64,000 bases of DNA, from positions 558,001 to 622,000 of the forward strand of contig NZ_JACEZS010000001.1 in assembly GCF_014042365.1 (NCBI RefSeq), written 5' to 3'. The notes beneath the pieces were generated by a model. The model was given only the letters and a program-made list of their open reading frames with translations, searched no databases and had not been told where the DNA came from. Source of the stretch: Rugamonas fusca (GTDB lineage: Bacteria > Pseudomonadota > Gammaproteobacteria > Burkholderiales > Burkholderiaceae_D). A program made the position numbers and the translations under genes. Positions within the stretch are counted from its first letter, which is position 1. The number at the start of each line of letters is the position of its first letter. Of this stretch, positions 25,330 through 37,155 are shown piece after piece.

Positions 25330-26238
25330 ATGGCTGAGTACGCGAAACGAATCAACGGTTGGGCTGGTTTTTCCGGCAAGAAGGGCAAGGGATTTTGTGT
25401 CATCTGTGGTCAATTCGGGGAACTTACGCGCGACCACGTGCCACCACAAGGATGTGTACAGATCACCAGCGCCGTACTGAGTCGGCTCATGATGGAGTCG
25501 CAGCGCAAGGAACAGCAGCACGACACTATATACATTCAGGGCGGCCTAAAATTTCAGACCTTATGCGCAACGTGCAATAACGAGCTGCTAGGACTGCGCT
25601 ATGATCCGGAGCTTAAGCATTTCGTCGATCAAATGCGCATCGGTATGCAGGCCGTTGCAAGGAATGTTGTGCTGCCCCGCATCGTCAGGGTGGAGGCTGC
25701 CCTGCACCTGGTGGCCAGATCCGTCGTCGGCCATATCCTTGCCGCACATTCAGTAGCCGATACGCAGAACTGGCGTCAGGATATCGGAGCTTCGGAATCC
25801 TTACGCCAGTATTTCCTGCATTCTGATCACTCGTTCCCGGAGGATTGGCGCCTGTACTGCTGGCCATACCTATCGAGAAAGCAGGTGATCCTGAGGCACG
25901 CGTCCTGGATGAATATCGCGTTAACCACGGGCGATAAGACGGTGTATGGACATTTACTGAAATTTTTGCCGTTCGGTTTTTGGCTCGTACACAATCAGCC
26001 GATGGACTTTATCATTAATGCGCTGGACATCACGCCACGAAGTGCGCCCGACACAACACGGGAGGCAGTTTCATTTGATCTTCGCCACGCGCCTCACCAT
26101 CTATATCCAGAAAACCCATCCGGCCACCACATCATGCTATTTGCAAACGAGCACGTCTGTCGCCGCGCCGGCGCCAGGTCGGCCCAAAACTGGCAAATAG
26201 TCTGCCGCCACATGCCGGGGACAGCAAGTCCGGACTAA
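25330..26238 (+). CDS. Protein with HNH-like zinc domain, function unknown
   Basis: A 302-residue protein starting at ATG 25330 behind GCAGGAC. The N-terminal 85 residues look like a treble-clef HNH nuclease fold: Cys23-x-x-Cys26, the DHVPP signature (Asp35-His36), and Cys79-x-x-Cys82 followed by AsnAsn. The remaining 215 residues contain many aromatic and His residues (DWRLYCWPYLSRKQ, FLPFGFWLVHNQP) and match nothing I know. It sits alone between a recombinase operon and a phage remnant and is lower in GC than its neighbours, so it is probably a horizontally acquired cargo gene. A nuclease with a defence role is possible but speculative. Confidence 0.65.
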   Translation: MAEYAKRINGWAGFSGKKGKGFCVICGQFGELTRDHVPPQGCVQITSAVLSRLMMESQRKEQQHDTIYIQGGLKFQTLCATCNNELLGLRYDPELKHFVDQMRIGMQAVARNVVLPRIVRVEAALHLVARSVVGHILAAHSVADTQNWRQDIGASESLRQYFLHSDHSFPEDWRLYCWPYLSRKQVILRHASWMNIALTTGDKTVYGHLLKFLPFGFWLVHNQPMDFIINALDITPRSAPDTTREAVSFDLRHAPHHLYPENPSGHHIMLFANEHVCRRAGARSAQNWQIVCRHMPGTASPD

Positions 26239-26567
26239 ATGTATCATTTCCACCCCTTGTCCTACCTCGCCCTCAATATCGAAGGAGAGTGATGGGGTTA
26301 CAGGATCTTGCAATGTGAAATCTAACACTGACTGCCAATGTAAGCATTCGAACGGTTCCGCTTGGAACCATACATTCCAGGTAGTTGCCTCATGGCATCA
26401 TATGCTACTGGGATTGCGAAAAAAAAACGGCCAAACGGCGATCTTTCAGGGGTAGTCAGGAAGTTATTGATTTTATGGGGAAAATCGGACTGACCTAGGA
26501 AATCGGCCTTATACCAGCCACGTATCGCTAACGTAGTGAATCACATAGAAATCGAAGCAACCCCTGG
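26239..26567. other. Intergenic stretch, no gene seen
   Basis: About 330 bases of moderate GC content between the HNH-like gene and the Mu head-protein remnant. It contains a short GGTTCC/GGAACC inverted repeat near 26355-26370 but no T run after it. No open frame here has a recognisable product. Confidence 0.35.
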
Positions 26568-27314
26568 ATGGGCGACAAGGTCGTTAAGTCGCTGGAAGCC
26601 TACAAATACAGCATCGTCAACAACGACTTCGAAGCGACGGTCTCAGTTGATCGCAACGACGTGGAAGACGACAACCTCGGCTTCTATGGCCCACAAGCTC
26701 AGATGGCGGGCCAGTCCGCCAAACAACTACCCGATGAAATAATCATGGAAGTAGTGAATCGTGCGATGAGCACGCCATGCTTTGACGGCCAAAATTTCAT
26801 CGATACCGACCATCCAGTACGCCAGGTCAACGGGTCGATGGCGTCAGTAAGCAACAAAGGTACGAAAATCTTGTCGGTAGCCACCCAAGCCGCAGCGGCG
26901 GCGAGCTTCGGCGCCGCGCGCATGGCGATGCGCCAATTTAAAGACGAGGAGGGCCGCCCACTCGGCATCACGCCAAACGTGTTACTGGTCCCCGTGGCAC
27001 TTGGCGATGTGGCCCGCGCTCTGGTGACAAATGATCGCCTCAACGATGGCACTCCCAATCCGTATCGTGGCTCCGTTGTAGTGATTGAAGACGCGCGCCT
27101 CATCTCCGACACCGCGTGGTTCCTGCTGGACACTACGAAAGCGGTCCGGCCGTTCATCTACCAAGTACGCAAGGAACCTGTATTCGTACAGCAAACCGAT
27201 GCGAACTCCGACGCGGTATTCAACCGCCGAGAATTCAAGTTCGGTGCAGAGGCCCGTGTCGCCGGCGGCTACGGCTTCTGGCAAATGGCATGGGGGTCTG
27301 ACGGCACCACGTAA
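26568..27314 (+). pseudogene. Mu-like prophage major head protein (gpT) remnant
   Basis: 248 residues match the Mu gpT major capsid family: VVKSLEAYKYSIVNNDFEA, VDRNDVEDDNLGFYGPQAQ, FDGQNFIDTDHPV, PNVLLVPVALGDVARAL, and the usual tail YGFWQMAWGSDG. Full-length relatives have about 50 more residues at the N-terminus; the sequence upstream of 26568 does not continue the match. No other phage gene is nearby. It is therefore a solitary relic of a Mu-like prophage and unlikely to be functional. Confidence 0.8.
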
Positions 27315-27707
27315 CGAGCATTCCATAACCTTTAGCCGAGATAGGGAAATCATAGGCGAAGAGGGTAGCACTCCTAAATATGGTTTCCCATAGCGTGGCT
27401 GGCCCCGCTAAAATACGCGCCGCCTCTGTGGGGCATAGTTGTACCGCGTATTTCCCAAGCCAGCATTTTCAAATACTCACCGCCCGCTAGGCTATGGATA
27501 CAGGCCATATTTAACGTTGTAGGCCAATGGGAGGCCGGACGTCCCTCCATACACATGGTCAAGACCCGTGATCGTGGACTCCGAATTTCCACGCCTCATT
27601 AGCCTACAGGACTAGCGTACACCAAATGTGCCGCTAGTTGTATCTAGACAAACGCTCTGCAATATTTCAATTCTCTTGTCCAAATATTTCAAACCATGTG
27701 GCTACGG
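27315..27707. other. Junction region between mobile DNA and the ben operon
   Basis: About 390 bases without a supportable gene. A nine-base direct repeat ATATTTCAA occurs at 27662 and 27684, just before the point where benD homology begins. This is the breakpoint that removed the 3' end of benD. No IS end could be assigned with confidence. Confidence 0.4.
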
Positions 27708-29855
<2,148 letters not shown>

Positions 29856-29859
<4 letters not shown>

Positions 29860-31226
29860 GCCTGCTCCCCTTCGCTGCGTACGGCGCGCTGCATCACTTC
29901 CAGCCAGTAGCGGTGCTGGATCGTGTACAGGCCTTCGTCCTCGGTCTTCACGCCGCTCATCACCGGCTTGAGGCCGATTTCGCGGGCGGCCGCGTCGGCG
30001 CCGGCAATCCAGTGCTCGCTGCCGCGGCACATGTCGTTCCATTCCAGCGCGCTGCCCATGTAGCCCTGCTGGCAGGCGCGGAATTCCTCCAGGTCGTCCG
30101 GCGTGGCCATGCCGCTGACGTTGAAGAAGTCCTCGTACTGGCGGATGCGGCGGGCGCGGGCCTCGTCCGACTCGCCCTTGGGCGCGATGCAGTAGATCGT
30201 CACTTCCGTCTTGTCGACCGAGATCGGACGCAGCAGGCGGATCTGGGACCCGAACTGGTCCATCAGGTACACGTTCGGATACAGGCACAGGTTGCGCGAG
30301 CGGCCTATCATCCAGTCGGCCGTGGCGCCGCCGAAGCGCTGCGCATATTCCTCGCGGCGGGGGAAGTTGGGCCGGTCCTGCGGATTGGCCCACTGGGTCC
30401 ACAGCAGCAGGTGGCCATGCTCGAAGGCGTAGAAACCACCGCCCTGCTTGCCCCACTTGCCCGCATCCATGGCGCGGATATTGTCCGGACGCGTCTCCGA
30501 TTCATCCTTGCGGCGGTTGGTGGTGGCCGCGTAGTTCCAGTGCACGGCCGACACGTGGTAGCCGTCGGCGCCGTTCTCGGCCTGCAGCTTCCAGTTGCCG
30601 TCGAAGGTGTAGGTCGACGAGCCGCGCAGCACTTCCAGCCCGTCCGGCGACTGGTTGACGATCATGTCGATGATCTTGCCCGCCTCGCCCAGGAATTCGG
30701 CCAGCGGCGCCACGTCGGCATTGAGGCTGCCGAACAGGAAGCCCTTGTAGCTCTCGAAACGGGCCACCTTCTTCAGGTCGTGCGAACCTTCCTTGTTGAA
30801 GCAGTCCGGGTAGCCAGCATCCTCCGGGTCCTTCACCTTCAGCAGCTTGCCGCTGTTGTTGAAGGTCCAGCCGTGGAACGGACAGGTGTAGGTCGCCTTG
30901 TTGCCGCGCTTGTGCCGGCAAAGCTGCGCGCCCCGGTGGGTGCAGGCATTGATGAAGGCATTGAGCTCGCCCTGGCGGTTGCGCGCGATGAACACCGGCT
31001 GGCGCCCGATATGGGTGCTGTAGTAGTCGTTGTTCTGCGGGATCTGGCTTTCGTGGGCCAGGTAGATCCAGTTGCCTTCGAAGATGTGCTTCATCTCCAG
31101 TTCGAACAGGGCCGGGTCGGTGAAGGCGCGGCGGTGCAGGCGATAGTCGCCGCGCTCCTTGTCCTCGACCAGGAAGCCGTCCAGGCTTTCCAGCCTGGGC
31201 GCGGCGGCGGGATGGATGGGGATCAT
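29856..31226 (-). CDS. benA: Benzoate 1,2-dioxygenase large (alpha) subunit
   Basis: A 456-residue Rieske oxygenase alpha subunit that dihydroxylates benzoate to the 1,2-cis-diol. The Rieske cluster ligands are in [11 protein letters not shown] and CPFHGWTF. The mononuclear iron site region [14 protein letters not shown] carries the bridging Asp and the His ligand. The start at 31226 ([18 protein letters not shown]) gives the normal length. It follows catA by only 14 bases, so ben and cat genes form a single run. Confidence 0.96.
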
Positions 31227-31240
31227 GATCTCGCTCTCCC

Positions 31241-32161
31241 TCAGGCGGCGGCGCGCACGCGCTCCACCTGGGCGGCAGGGGCGACCGGCGTTTCGGCGTG
31301 CAGCTGGAAGTCGAAGTCGATCTCGGCATACGGCGCCTGCAGGCCCTTGGCGGCGATGGCGCCCGGCTCGGACACGTGGCGCACCGGCGGCACCAGACCC
31401 TCGCGGCTGGCGAAGGCGAAATCGTCCCACAGGTATTTGTCGCCGTCGATGTTGATCTGGGTGGTCAGCTTGCGCTGGCCGTCGGCGCTGACGAAGAAGT
31501 GGATGTGGGCCGGACGGTGGCCGTGGCGGCCCAGCTGGTCCAGCAGGCGCTGGGTGGTGCCTTGCGGCGGGCAGGAGTAACCGACCGGCAGGATGCTGCG
31601 CAGCTGGTAGCGGCCTTCGCCGTCGGCGATGATGGTGCGGCGCAGGTTGAAGTGCGATTGCGTCTTGTCGAAGAAGGAGTAATTGCCCAGCAGGTTGCAG
31701 TGCCACACTTCGACCTTGGCGCCCGGCAGCGGCTGGCCGTCCTGGTCGCGCACCGTGCCTTGCATGAACAGCACTTCGGCGTTGTCGCTCTCGGTGCCAT
31801 CGTCCAGGCGGGCGTAGCCCTTGCTCTCGGGGGCGCCGGCCACGTACAGCGGGCCTTCGATGGTGCGGGGAGTGCCGCCGGTCAGGCCGGCCTTCGCTTC
31901 CGCTTCGTCGGCGCGGATGTCGAGGAAGCGCTCCAGGCCCAGGCCCGGCGCCAGCAGGCCCAGTTCATTGCGGGCGCCCGCTTCGCTCATGTATTCCAGG
32001 CCCTTCCAGAATTCGCTGGGCTGGATGTCCAGGTCTTCGATCGCCTTGCACAGGTCGCCCACCAGGCGCAGCACAACCTGCTGCACGCGCGGGTTGACGG
32101 GGCCGGTGGCGGTATCGCAAATCCAGCCTTTAACCAGGGTATCGATGTCGTTATGGGTCAT
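31241..32161 (-). CDS. catA: Catechol 1,2-dioxygenase
   Basis: A 306-residue intradiol dioxygenase cleaving catechol to cis,cis-muconate. The Fe(III) ligands are the Tyr in [10 protein letters not shown], the Tyr in [10 protein letters not shown] and the two His of [10 protein letters not shown]. The N-terminal helical dimerisation domain is complete. It lies between catC (33 bases upstream) and benA, giving the order catB-catC-catA-benABC. Confidence 0.96.
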   Translation of the reverse strand: MTHNDIDTLVKGWICDTATGPVNPRVQQVVLRLVGDLCKAIEDLDIQPSEFWKGLEYMSEAGARNELGLLAPGLGLERFLDIRADEAEAKAGLTGGTPRTIEGPLYVAGAPESKGYARLDDGTESDNAEVLFMQGTVRDQDGQPLPGAKVEVWHCNLLGNYSFFDKTQSHFNLRRTIIADGEGRYQLRSILPVGYSCPPQGTTQRLLDQLGRHGHRPAHIHFFVSADGQRKLTTQINIDGDKYLWDDFAFASREGLVPPVRHVSEPGAIAAKGLQAPYAEIDFDFQLHAETPVAPAAQVERVRAAA

Positions 32162-32194
32162 GCTAGTCTCCTTCAGTTGGGTGGGGTGTAGGGT

Positions 32195-32485
32195 TCAGGC
32201 GTCGCCGTCGCGCACCGACGAGGGGTGGCGGCACAGCGGCATGATCTGGATCTGCATATACGGGAACAGCGGCAGGGAGGTGAGCAGCGCGTGCAGCTCG
32301 TCCACGCCGGCCACGTCGAAGATGCTGACGTTGGCGTACTGGCCGGCGATGCGCCACAGGTGGCGCCACTGGCCGCTGCGCTGCAGGCTCTGGGCCAGTT
32401 CGCGCTCGGTCTTCTTCAATTCTTCGGCCTGGGCGGGCGGCATGGCCGGCGGCAGGTTCACATCCATGCGTACGTGGAATAACAT
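32195..32485 (-). CDS. catC: Muconolactone delta-isomerase
   Basis: A 96-residue protein of normal family length (MLFHVRMDVNLP, KKTERELAQSLQRSGQWRHL, LPLFPYMQIQIMPLCRHPSS). It isomerises muconolactone to the 3-oxoadipate enol-lactone. An AGGAGA lies before the ATG. catD, needed for the next hydrolysis, is absent from the window. Confidence 0.95.
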   Translation of the reverse strand: MLFHVRMDVNLPPAMPPAQAEELKKTERELAQSLQRSGQWRHLWRIAGQYANVSIFDVAGVDELHALLTSLPLFPYMQIQIMPLCRHPSSVRDGDA

Positions 32486-32524
32486 CGTGGTCTCCTCTGT
32501 TCCGTTTTTCGATGCGCGGCGCGA

Positions 32525-33634
32525 TCAGCGGCGGCGCAGGTCGCGCAACTTGTCCATGTCCGGCTCCACGCCCAGGCCGGGGCCGGTGGGCACCTGCAGC
32601 ATGAAGTCCTGGTAGACCAGCGGCGTGCGCAGCACTTCCTGCGTCAGCAGCAAGGGGCCGAACAACTCGGTGCCGAAGGCCAGCTCGCCGAAGGTGGCAA
32701 ACAGGTGGGCCGAGGCGGCCGTGCCGACGCCGCCTTCGAGCATCGTGCCGCCATACAGGCCGATGCCGGCCAGCTGCGCCACCGCCGCCACCTGGGCCGC
32801 CGGCACCAGGCCGCCGGATTGGGTGATCTTGACGGCGAAGACGTCGGTGCCGTCGTTACGGGCGAAGGCCAGCGCGTCGAGCGGGCCATGCAGGGCCTCG
32901 TCGGCCATCAGGGCCACCGAGAAACGCTGCGCCAGGCGCGCCATGGCGGCCGTGTGTTCGGCCCGCACGGGCTGCTCGATCAAATCGATGCCGCCCGCCT
33001 CCAGCGCCGCGATACCGCGCACCGCGTCCAGTTCGGACCAGGCCTGGTTCACGTCCACCCGCACGCTGACCGCATCGCCCAGCGCCTTCTTGATGGCCAG
33101 CACATGGGCCACGTCATCGGCCACGGGCCGGCTGCCGATCTTGAGCTTGAAGATGTTGTGGCGGCGCAGTTCCAGCATCTGCTCCGCTTCCGCGATGTCC
33201 TTGGCCGTGTCACCGCTGGCCAGGGTCCAGGCCACGGGCAGCGCATCGCGCACCCGGCCGCCCAGCAATTCGCTCAGGGGCACGCCCAGGCGGCGGGCCT
33301 GCGCATCGAGCAGCGCCGTCTCGATCGCGCACTTGGCGAAGCGGTTGCCCTGGATGATCTTGCGGATCTTGGCCATCGCTTTGGCCACCTGGCTCGCTTC
33401 CATGCCGATCAGCAGCGGCGCGATGTGCTTGTCGATGTTGACCTTGATGCTGTCCGGGCTCTCCTCGCCGTAATTGAGGCCGCCGATGGTGGTCGCCTCG
33501 CCCCAGCCTTCGATCCCGTCGGCACAGCGCACCCGTACCAGCACCAGGGTCTGGGACTGCATGGTCGCCACGGACAGCTTGTGCGGACGGATCGTCGGCA
33601 CGTCTGCCAGGATGACTTCTATGTTCGTGATCAT
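32525..33634 (-). CDS. catB: Muconate cycloisomerase
   Basis: A 369-residue enolase-superfamily enzyme turning cis,cis-muconate into muconolactone. Catalytic Lys lies in FKLKIG and a second in VKITQSGG; the metal ligands are in VDVNQAW, LIEQPV and MADEALHG. The start at 33634 (MITNIEVILADVPT) is conserved in the family; an earlier in-frame start at 33682 would add 16 residues and run into the promoter. It is the first gene of the cat-ben operon and is divergent from the LysR regulator. Confidence 0.95.
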   Translation of the reverse strand: MITNIEVILADVPTIRPHKLSVATMQSQTLVLVRVRCADGIEGWGEATTIGGLNYGEESPDSIKVNIDKHIAPLLIGMEASQVAKAMAKIRKIIQGNRFAKCAIETALLDAQARRLGVPLSELLGGRVRDALPVAWTLASGDTAKDIAEAEQMLELRRHNIFKLKIGSRPVADDVAHVLAIKKALGDAVSVRVDVNQAWSELDAVRGIAALEAGGIDLIEQPVRAEHTAAMARLAQRFSVALMADEALHGPLDALAFARNDGTDVFAVKITQSGGLVPAAQVAAVAQLAGIGLYGGTMLEGGVGTAASAHLFATFGELAFGTELFGPLLLTQEVLRTPLVYQDFMLQVPTGPGLGVEPDMDKLRDLRRR

Positions 33635-33735
33635 ATTTAATTTGTATAATGGGTCGCAATGGATACACGATATGCCACGCAAACCGGCCCGTCCAACACT
33701 GAGTTAGTATTGTTTCCATACTCAAAAGGTATAAT
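33635..33735. promoter_or_regulatory. Divergent catB / LysR promoter with CatM/BenM-type boxes
   Basis: In this 101-base gap an exact ATAC-N7-GTAT site lies at 33718-33732, the consensus recognised by the benzoate/muconate regulators BenM and CatM. An inverse GTAT-N7-ATAC at 33707-33721 shares its ATAC. The site touches the regulator's own start codon, so autorepression is likely. A TATAAT-like element (TATAAT at 33645-33650) could serve as a -10. Confidence 0.72.
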
Positions 33736-34650
33736 GTGGAATTACGTCACCTGCGCTATTTCGTCGCCGTCGCGGACGAGAAGAACTTCACCCGCGCCGC
33801 CAAGCGGCTGTTCATCGCCCAGCCGCCATTGAGCCGGCAGATCCAGTTGCTGGAGGAGGAACTGGGGGTGGATCTGATCGAAAAGGGATCGCGCCCGCTG
33901 CGCCTGACGGCAGCGGGCCACTTCTTCCACGCGCACGCGCAGGAGCTGCTGGCCAAGGCGGCCGAGCTGAAAACCATGACCCAGCGGGTGGGCAAGATCG
34001 AGCGCACGCTGTCGATCGGCTTCGTCGCCTCCACGCTGTACGGCCTGCTGCCGCAGATCGTGCGCCGCTTCCGCGAGCGCAATACCAACGTCGAGGTGAC
34101 GTTCCACGAGCTGACCACCATGCAGCAGATCCAGGCCTTGAAGGATGGCGTGATCGACGTCGGCTTCGGCCGCGTCAAGAGCGAAGACCCCAACATCCGC
34201 CGCATCGTGCTGCGCGAGGAAAGGCTGATCGTGGCCCTGCCCTCGAACCATCCGCTGGCCAGTTCCACCGATCCCGTCAAGCTGCTGGACCTGCAGATGG
34301 AATGCGTGATCGTCTACCCCAAGACCCCGCGCCCCAGCTTTGCCGACCAGGTGCTGGCCGTGCTGACGGAGCGCTCCATCACCCCGCACCAGGTGCTGGA
34401 GGTGCGCGAACTGCAGATCGCCATCGGCCTGGTGGCGTCCGGCCAGGGGGTGGCCGTGGTGCCGGAGAGCGTGAAAGGGATGCGGCGCGACGACGTGGTC
34501 TACCGCGACATCTCGGACCGCCACGCCATCTCGCCCGTGATGTTCAGCGTGCGCAAGCTGGACCGCTCGGAAGAGCTGCTCAGCATGCTGGCCGTGATCT
34601 ACGAGATTTACGACGAGGTGGGGATCAGCTACGTGCGCGAGACGCTGTGA
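33736..34650 (+). CDS. catR: LysR-type regulator of the cat-ben operon
   Basis: A 304-residue LTTR starting at GTG 33736 after AAAAGG. The HTH is MELRHLRYFVAVADEKNFTRAAKRLFIAQPPLSRQIQ, given here in two parts by its hallmark pieces FTRAAKRLFIAQPPLSRQ and LEEELGVDLIEK. The effector domain is closest to the CatR/CatM/BenM group (VTFHELTTMQQIQAL, GFGRV). It should sense cis,cis-muconate, and possibly benzoate, and activate catB-catC-catA-benABC. Whether CatR or BenM is the better name cannot be decided by eye. Confidence 0.88.
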   Translation: MELRHLRYFVAVADEKNFTRAAKRLFIAQPPLSRQIQLLEEELGVDLIEKGSRPLRLTAAGHFFHAHAQELLAKAAELKTMTQRVGKIERTLSIGFVASTLYGLLPQIVRRFRERNTNVEVTFHELTTMQQIQALKDGVIDVGFGRVKSEDPNIRRIVLREERLIVALPSNHPLASSTDPVKLLDLQMECVIVYPKTPRPSFADQVLAVLTERSITPHQVLEVRELQIAIGLVASGQGVAVVPESVKGMRRDDVVYRDISDRHAISPVMFSVRKLDRSEELLSMLAVIYEIYDEVGISYVRETL

Positions 34651-34936
34651 GCGCTGGCGCCGCACCGCGCGGCGCGGACCGCCATCCTGCCCAGCGCGGA
34701 ACCGGGATGATCAGGCTGTTGATTTGGCCCATCCGCAAGCCATCGAGCCGGTATGCCGTGGTGTCGTAGCCGACGAATTTCTTCTTGCCATGCCAGCCTG
34801 GCGCAGCGCGCGCAACGCATATGCCCCAGGTGGATCGACTGTTCGATCTTGGCCACTCGTCGAAAATTGAATTCGCTGAGCAGGCCGCCAAGGCACTCGG
34901 CAAGACACTGAACGTTTCGCTCGTATACCGCGATGC

Positions 34937-35010
34937 AAATCCGCGACATCGACAACCAGTCGATGGTCGACGCCGGCCTACAGGTGATCGACCAGGACCT
35001 GGTGCACCTG
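34937..35010 (+). repeat. Duplicated 5' fragment of the downstream araC-type gene
   Basis: This 74-base segment repeats 37196-37270, inside the 5' part of the AraC-type gene, with about six or seven differences; it would encode IRDIDNQSMVDAGLQVIDQD. The rest of the 34651-35032 gap has short frames only, with a possible decayed coding fragment (VDRLFDLGHSSKIEF) at about 34820-34935. The repeat and its parent copy bracket the GST and dehydrogenase genes, pointing to a duplication or insertion event. Confidence 0.75.
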
Positions 35011-35032
35011 GCGACGGCAAACGCATCAAGAA

Positions 35033-35701
35033 TCAGCGGACCTGGTATTTAGCTTGGACGGCAGCAATGAATTTTGGCCACTCGACGGCGCGTTGCGCTG
35101 CTATCGACTGTACATGTGGCCTCCCGCTCAGGCGCTGTAGCAAATCGCTGGCTTCAGGGAAGCCGTCCAGAAGGTCGATGCCAAAGAGTTTTTTGGCGAC
35201 TGACACGCCCAATTCAACGGAGTAAAGAAACACGATATCGGCCATGGTGAACGAGTCGCCTGCCAGGTAGGGTGAGAACTTCGCTTGGCGCTTCAGTGCC
35301 GCAAAGCCGGAGAGCAACTCGTCGCGCGCCTTGACTTTGATTGCCTCCGAACACTTCGCACCGAACAGGGCCTCCGGATAGCAGCTGCGTGCCGGCAACT
35401 CAATGTACAGCTCAAGCTGTTTCATCAAAGCTCGCACACGGGCTTTCTCACCTGGGTCCTTGGGAAGCAGCGGGACACCGTCGGTCGCTTCTTCGATGTA
35501 GTCGAGCAGGACGCTGGATTCGTTCAGATAGCCGCTGGGTGTTTCCAAGTATGGCACTTTTCCGCGTGGGCTTTTTGCGAGGAATTCGGGACTTTGGCCC
35601 GGATAGGTCAACACAAATTCGAAAGGTACACCTTTTTCGAGCAGCGCCAGTTGCACCATATTGACGTAATTGCTAGATGGAAAACCGTAGAGTTTGAGCA
35701 T
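35033..35701 (-). CDS. Glutathione S-transferase family protein
   Basis: A 222-residue GST: a thioredoxin-like N-domain (MLKLYGFPSSNYVNMVQLAL, GKVPYLETPSGYLNESSVLLDYI with the cis-Pro and the Glu-Ser glutathione contact) and a helical C-domain (LAGDSFTMADIVFLYSVEL, which contains the conserved N-capping box). It likely conjugates or reduces electrophiles. It is 25 bases from the dehydrogenase gene on the same strand. GC content and codon use are visibly lower than in the flanking catabolic genes, suggesting separate acquisition. Confidence 0.9.
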   Translation of the reverse strand: MLKLYGFPSSNYVNMVQLALLEKGVPFEFVLTYPGQSPEFLAKSPRGKVPYLETPSGYLNESSVLLDYIEEATDGVPLLPKDPGEKARVRALMKQLELYIELPARSCYPEALFGAKCSEAIKVKARDELLSGFAALKRQAKFSPYLAGDSFTMADIVFLYSVELGVSVAKKLFGIDLLDGFPEASDLLQRLSGRPHVQSIAAQRAVEWPKFIAAVQAKYQVR

Positions 35702-35726
35702 CTTTTTTCCAAGTATTTCTTGCGTA

Positions 35727-36872
35727 TTAAGCTGGCAAGCCTATTGAAGGATTGATCAGATATTTGCCCCCGGTGGCACGTTGGCTGTAGATGGCAATTT
35801 CATCGAGATGGAGCGCTTCAGCCAGCGACAGCACCCGCGCATAGTGGCAGGCGAAAACCGTTTTCAGGTCGGCCAGCACGCGCGCCTGCATCTGCATCCG
35901 CTCGCTCGTACTCAGTGTTTGCATATAGTGCGTTAGCAACCAGCCGCCGATGCCAAAGGCCAGACCAAAGTTCAGCCTGATGGTGGTCGGGGAACGATCA
36001 AGCACCCCGTAGATGTATGCCTGCTTACGCTTTGCCGACCCGTATCGGCTATAGGGCTCGGATTGAGCCAGCGACTTTTCCATCACGGCCATGATCTGCG
36101 TCAGTAAATCGCCCCCGCCTATCGGGTCGAATACCAGCGTCGCACCGGTGGCCTCAATCGCGTTCGTCAGATCTTGAATAAAGTGTGGTGACGCGGAATT
36201 GCAAACCCACCTGGCCCCCATTTCCTTGAGCAAATCGTGTTGGGACTGGCTACGAACAATATTTACCAAGCCGATATGCTCTTTCTGACACAGCCTGATC
36301 AGCATCTGCCCCAGATTGCTCGCCGCGACGGTATGGACGATCGCCTTGTGTCCCTCCTTGCGCATGACATCCACCATGCACAGTGCCGTAAGCGGGTTGA
36401 CAAACATGGCCGCGCCATCCGCGGCCGTGCAATCGTCCGGCAGCTCGACACATTGCGCAGCCTTGGCACAGCGATATTGCGAATACATCTCGCCACCGAA
36501 CGTTGCGACCGTTTTGCCGAGCAATGCCTGTGCTTGGGGTGATTTTCCGGCTCTTACAACCACGCCGGCACCTTCATTGCCTACTGGCATCGATTGATTC
36601 AATCGGCCTTGCATGGCGGGCATCGCCGTCGCCGGAACGGTGGCGGTGACGACCGGAAATTCTGCCGTTCCGGACGCTTGCGCAGTCGTCATGTCCGCTG
36701 CGCCAAAGAGCAGGTTGAAATCAGATGGGTTAAGTGGTGCTGCCTCAACCCGGATGATCACTTCATCGACTGCGGGGTCGGCGACGGGCATCTTCCGCAG
36801 GGATAATTCCAACGTTCCACTGTCTTTGATTAAGGAGTGCAGTTGCCATCCTGTGCTCGCTGGATATGTCAT
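35727..36872 (-). CDS. Zinc-type/quinone-oxidoreductase-like MDR dehydrogenase
   Basis: A 381-residue medium-chain dehydrogenase/reductase. The N-terminal GroES-like part has EAAPLNPSDFNLLFG and the GNEGAGVVV motif; the Rossmann part has VHTVAASNLGQMLIRLCQ in place of the usual GxGxxG, and FDPIGGG. Catalytic zinc ligands are not evident, so it is a quinone-reductase-like, zinc-free type. Operon with the GST downstream suggests detoxification of reactive carbonyls or quinones. The substrate is unknown. Confidence 0.82.
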   Translation of the reverse strand: MTYPASTGWQLHSLIKDSGTLELSLRKMPVADPAVDEVIIRVEAAPLNPSDFNLLFGAADMTTAQASGTAEFPVVTATVPATAMPAMQGRLNQSMPVGNEGAGVVVRAGKSPQAQALLGKTVATFGGEMYSQYRCAKAAQCVELPDDCTAADGAAMFVNPLTALCMVDVMRKEGHKAIVHTVAASNLGQMLIRLCQKEHIGLVNIVRSQSQHDLLKEMGARWVCNSASPHFIQDLTNAIEATGATLVFDPIGGGDLLTQIMAVMEKSLAQSEPYSRYGSAKRKQAYIYGVLDRSPTTIRLNFGLAFGIGGWLLTHYMQTLSTSERMQMQARVLADLKTVFACHYARVLSLAEALHLDEIAIYSQRATGGKYLINPSIGLPA

Positions 36873-37155
36873 GGCTTTCCTTGTTGATTGCTTGGCGATT
36901 CGGCGGGTCTACGGGTTCTCGTGGCCCATCCGGAGACAAAGGTAGTAGTCTCAGATAAATCACTAAGGAGGACTATCAGTTTTCCGCAATTTGTGAATTT
37001 TCTCGACGATCTGGCACTGTGGGTACGAAGCCGAGCCAGCCTATCCCTCGGTCGGCGCGGTAAGCGCTAGCTGCATGCAACGCCGAGTGAATCTTCCTGC
37101 CCTGATAGTCATCATTCGACTGGACATGAGCCACATACTTGCGCATAGTTATGCC

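Noticed and set aside
26352-26370. GGTTCC/GGAACC hairpin as a terminator
   Set aside because: Short stem with no T run and no upstream gene close enough to need it.
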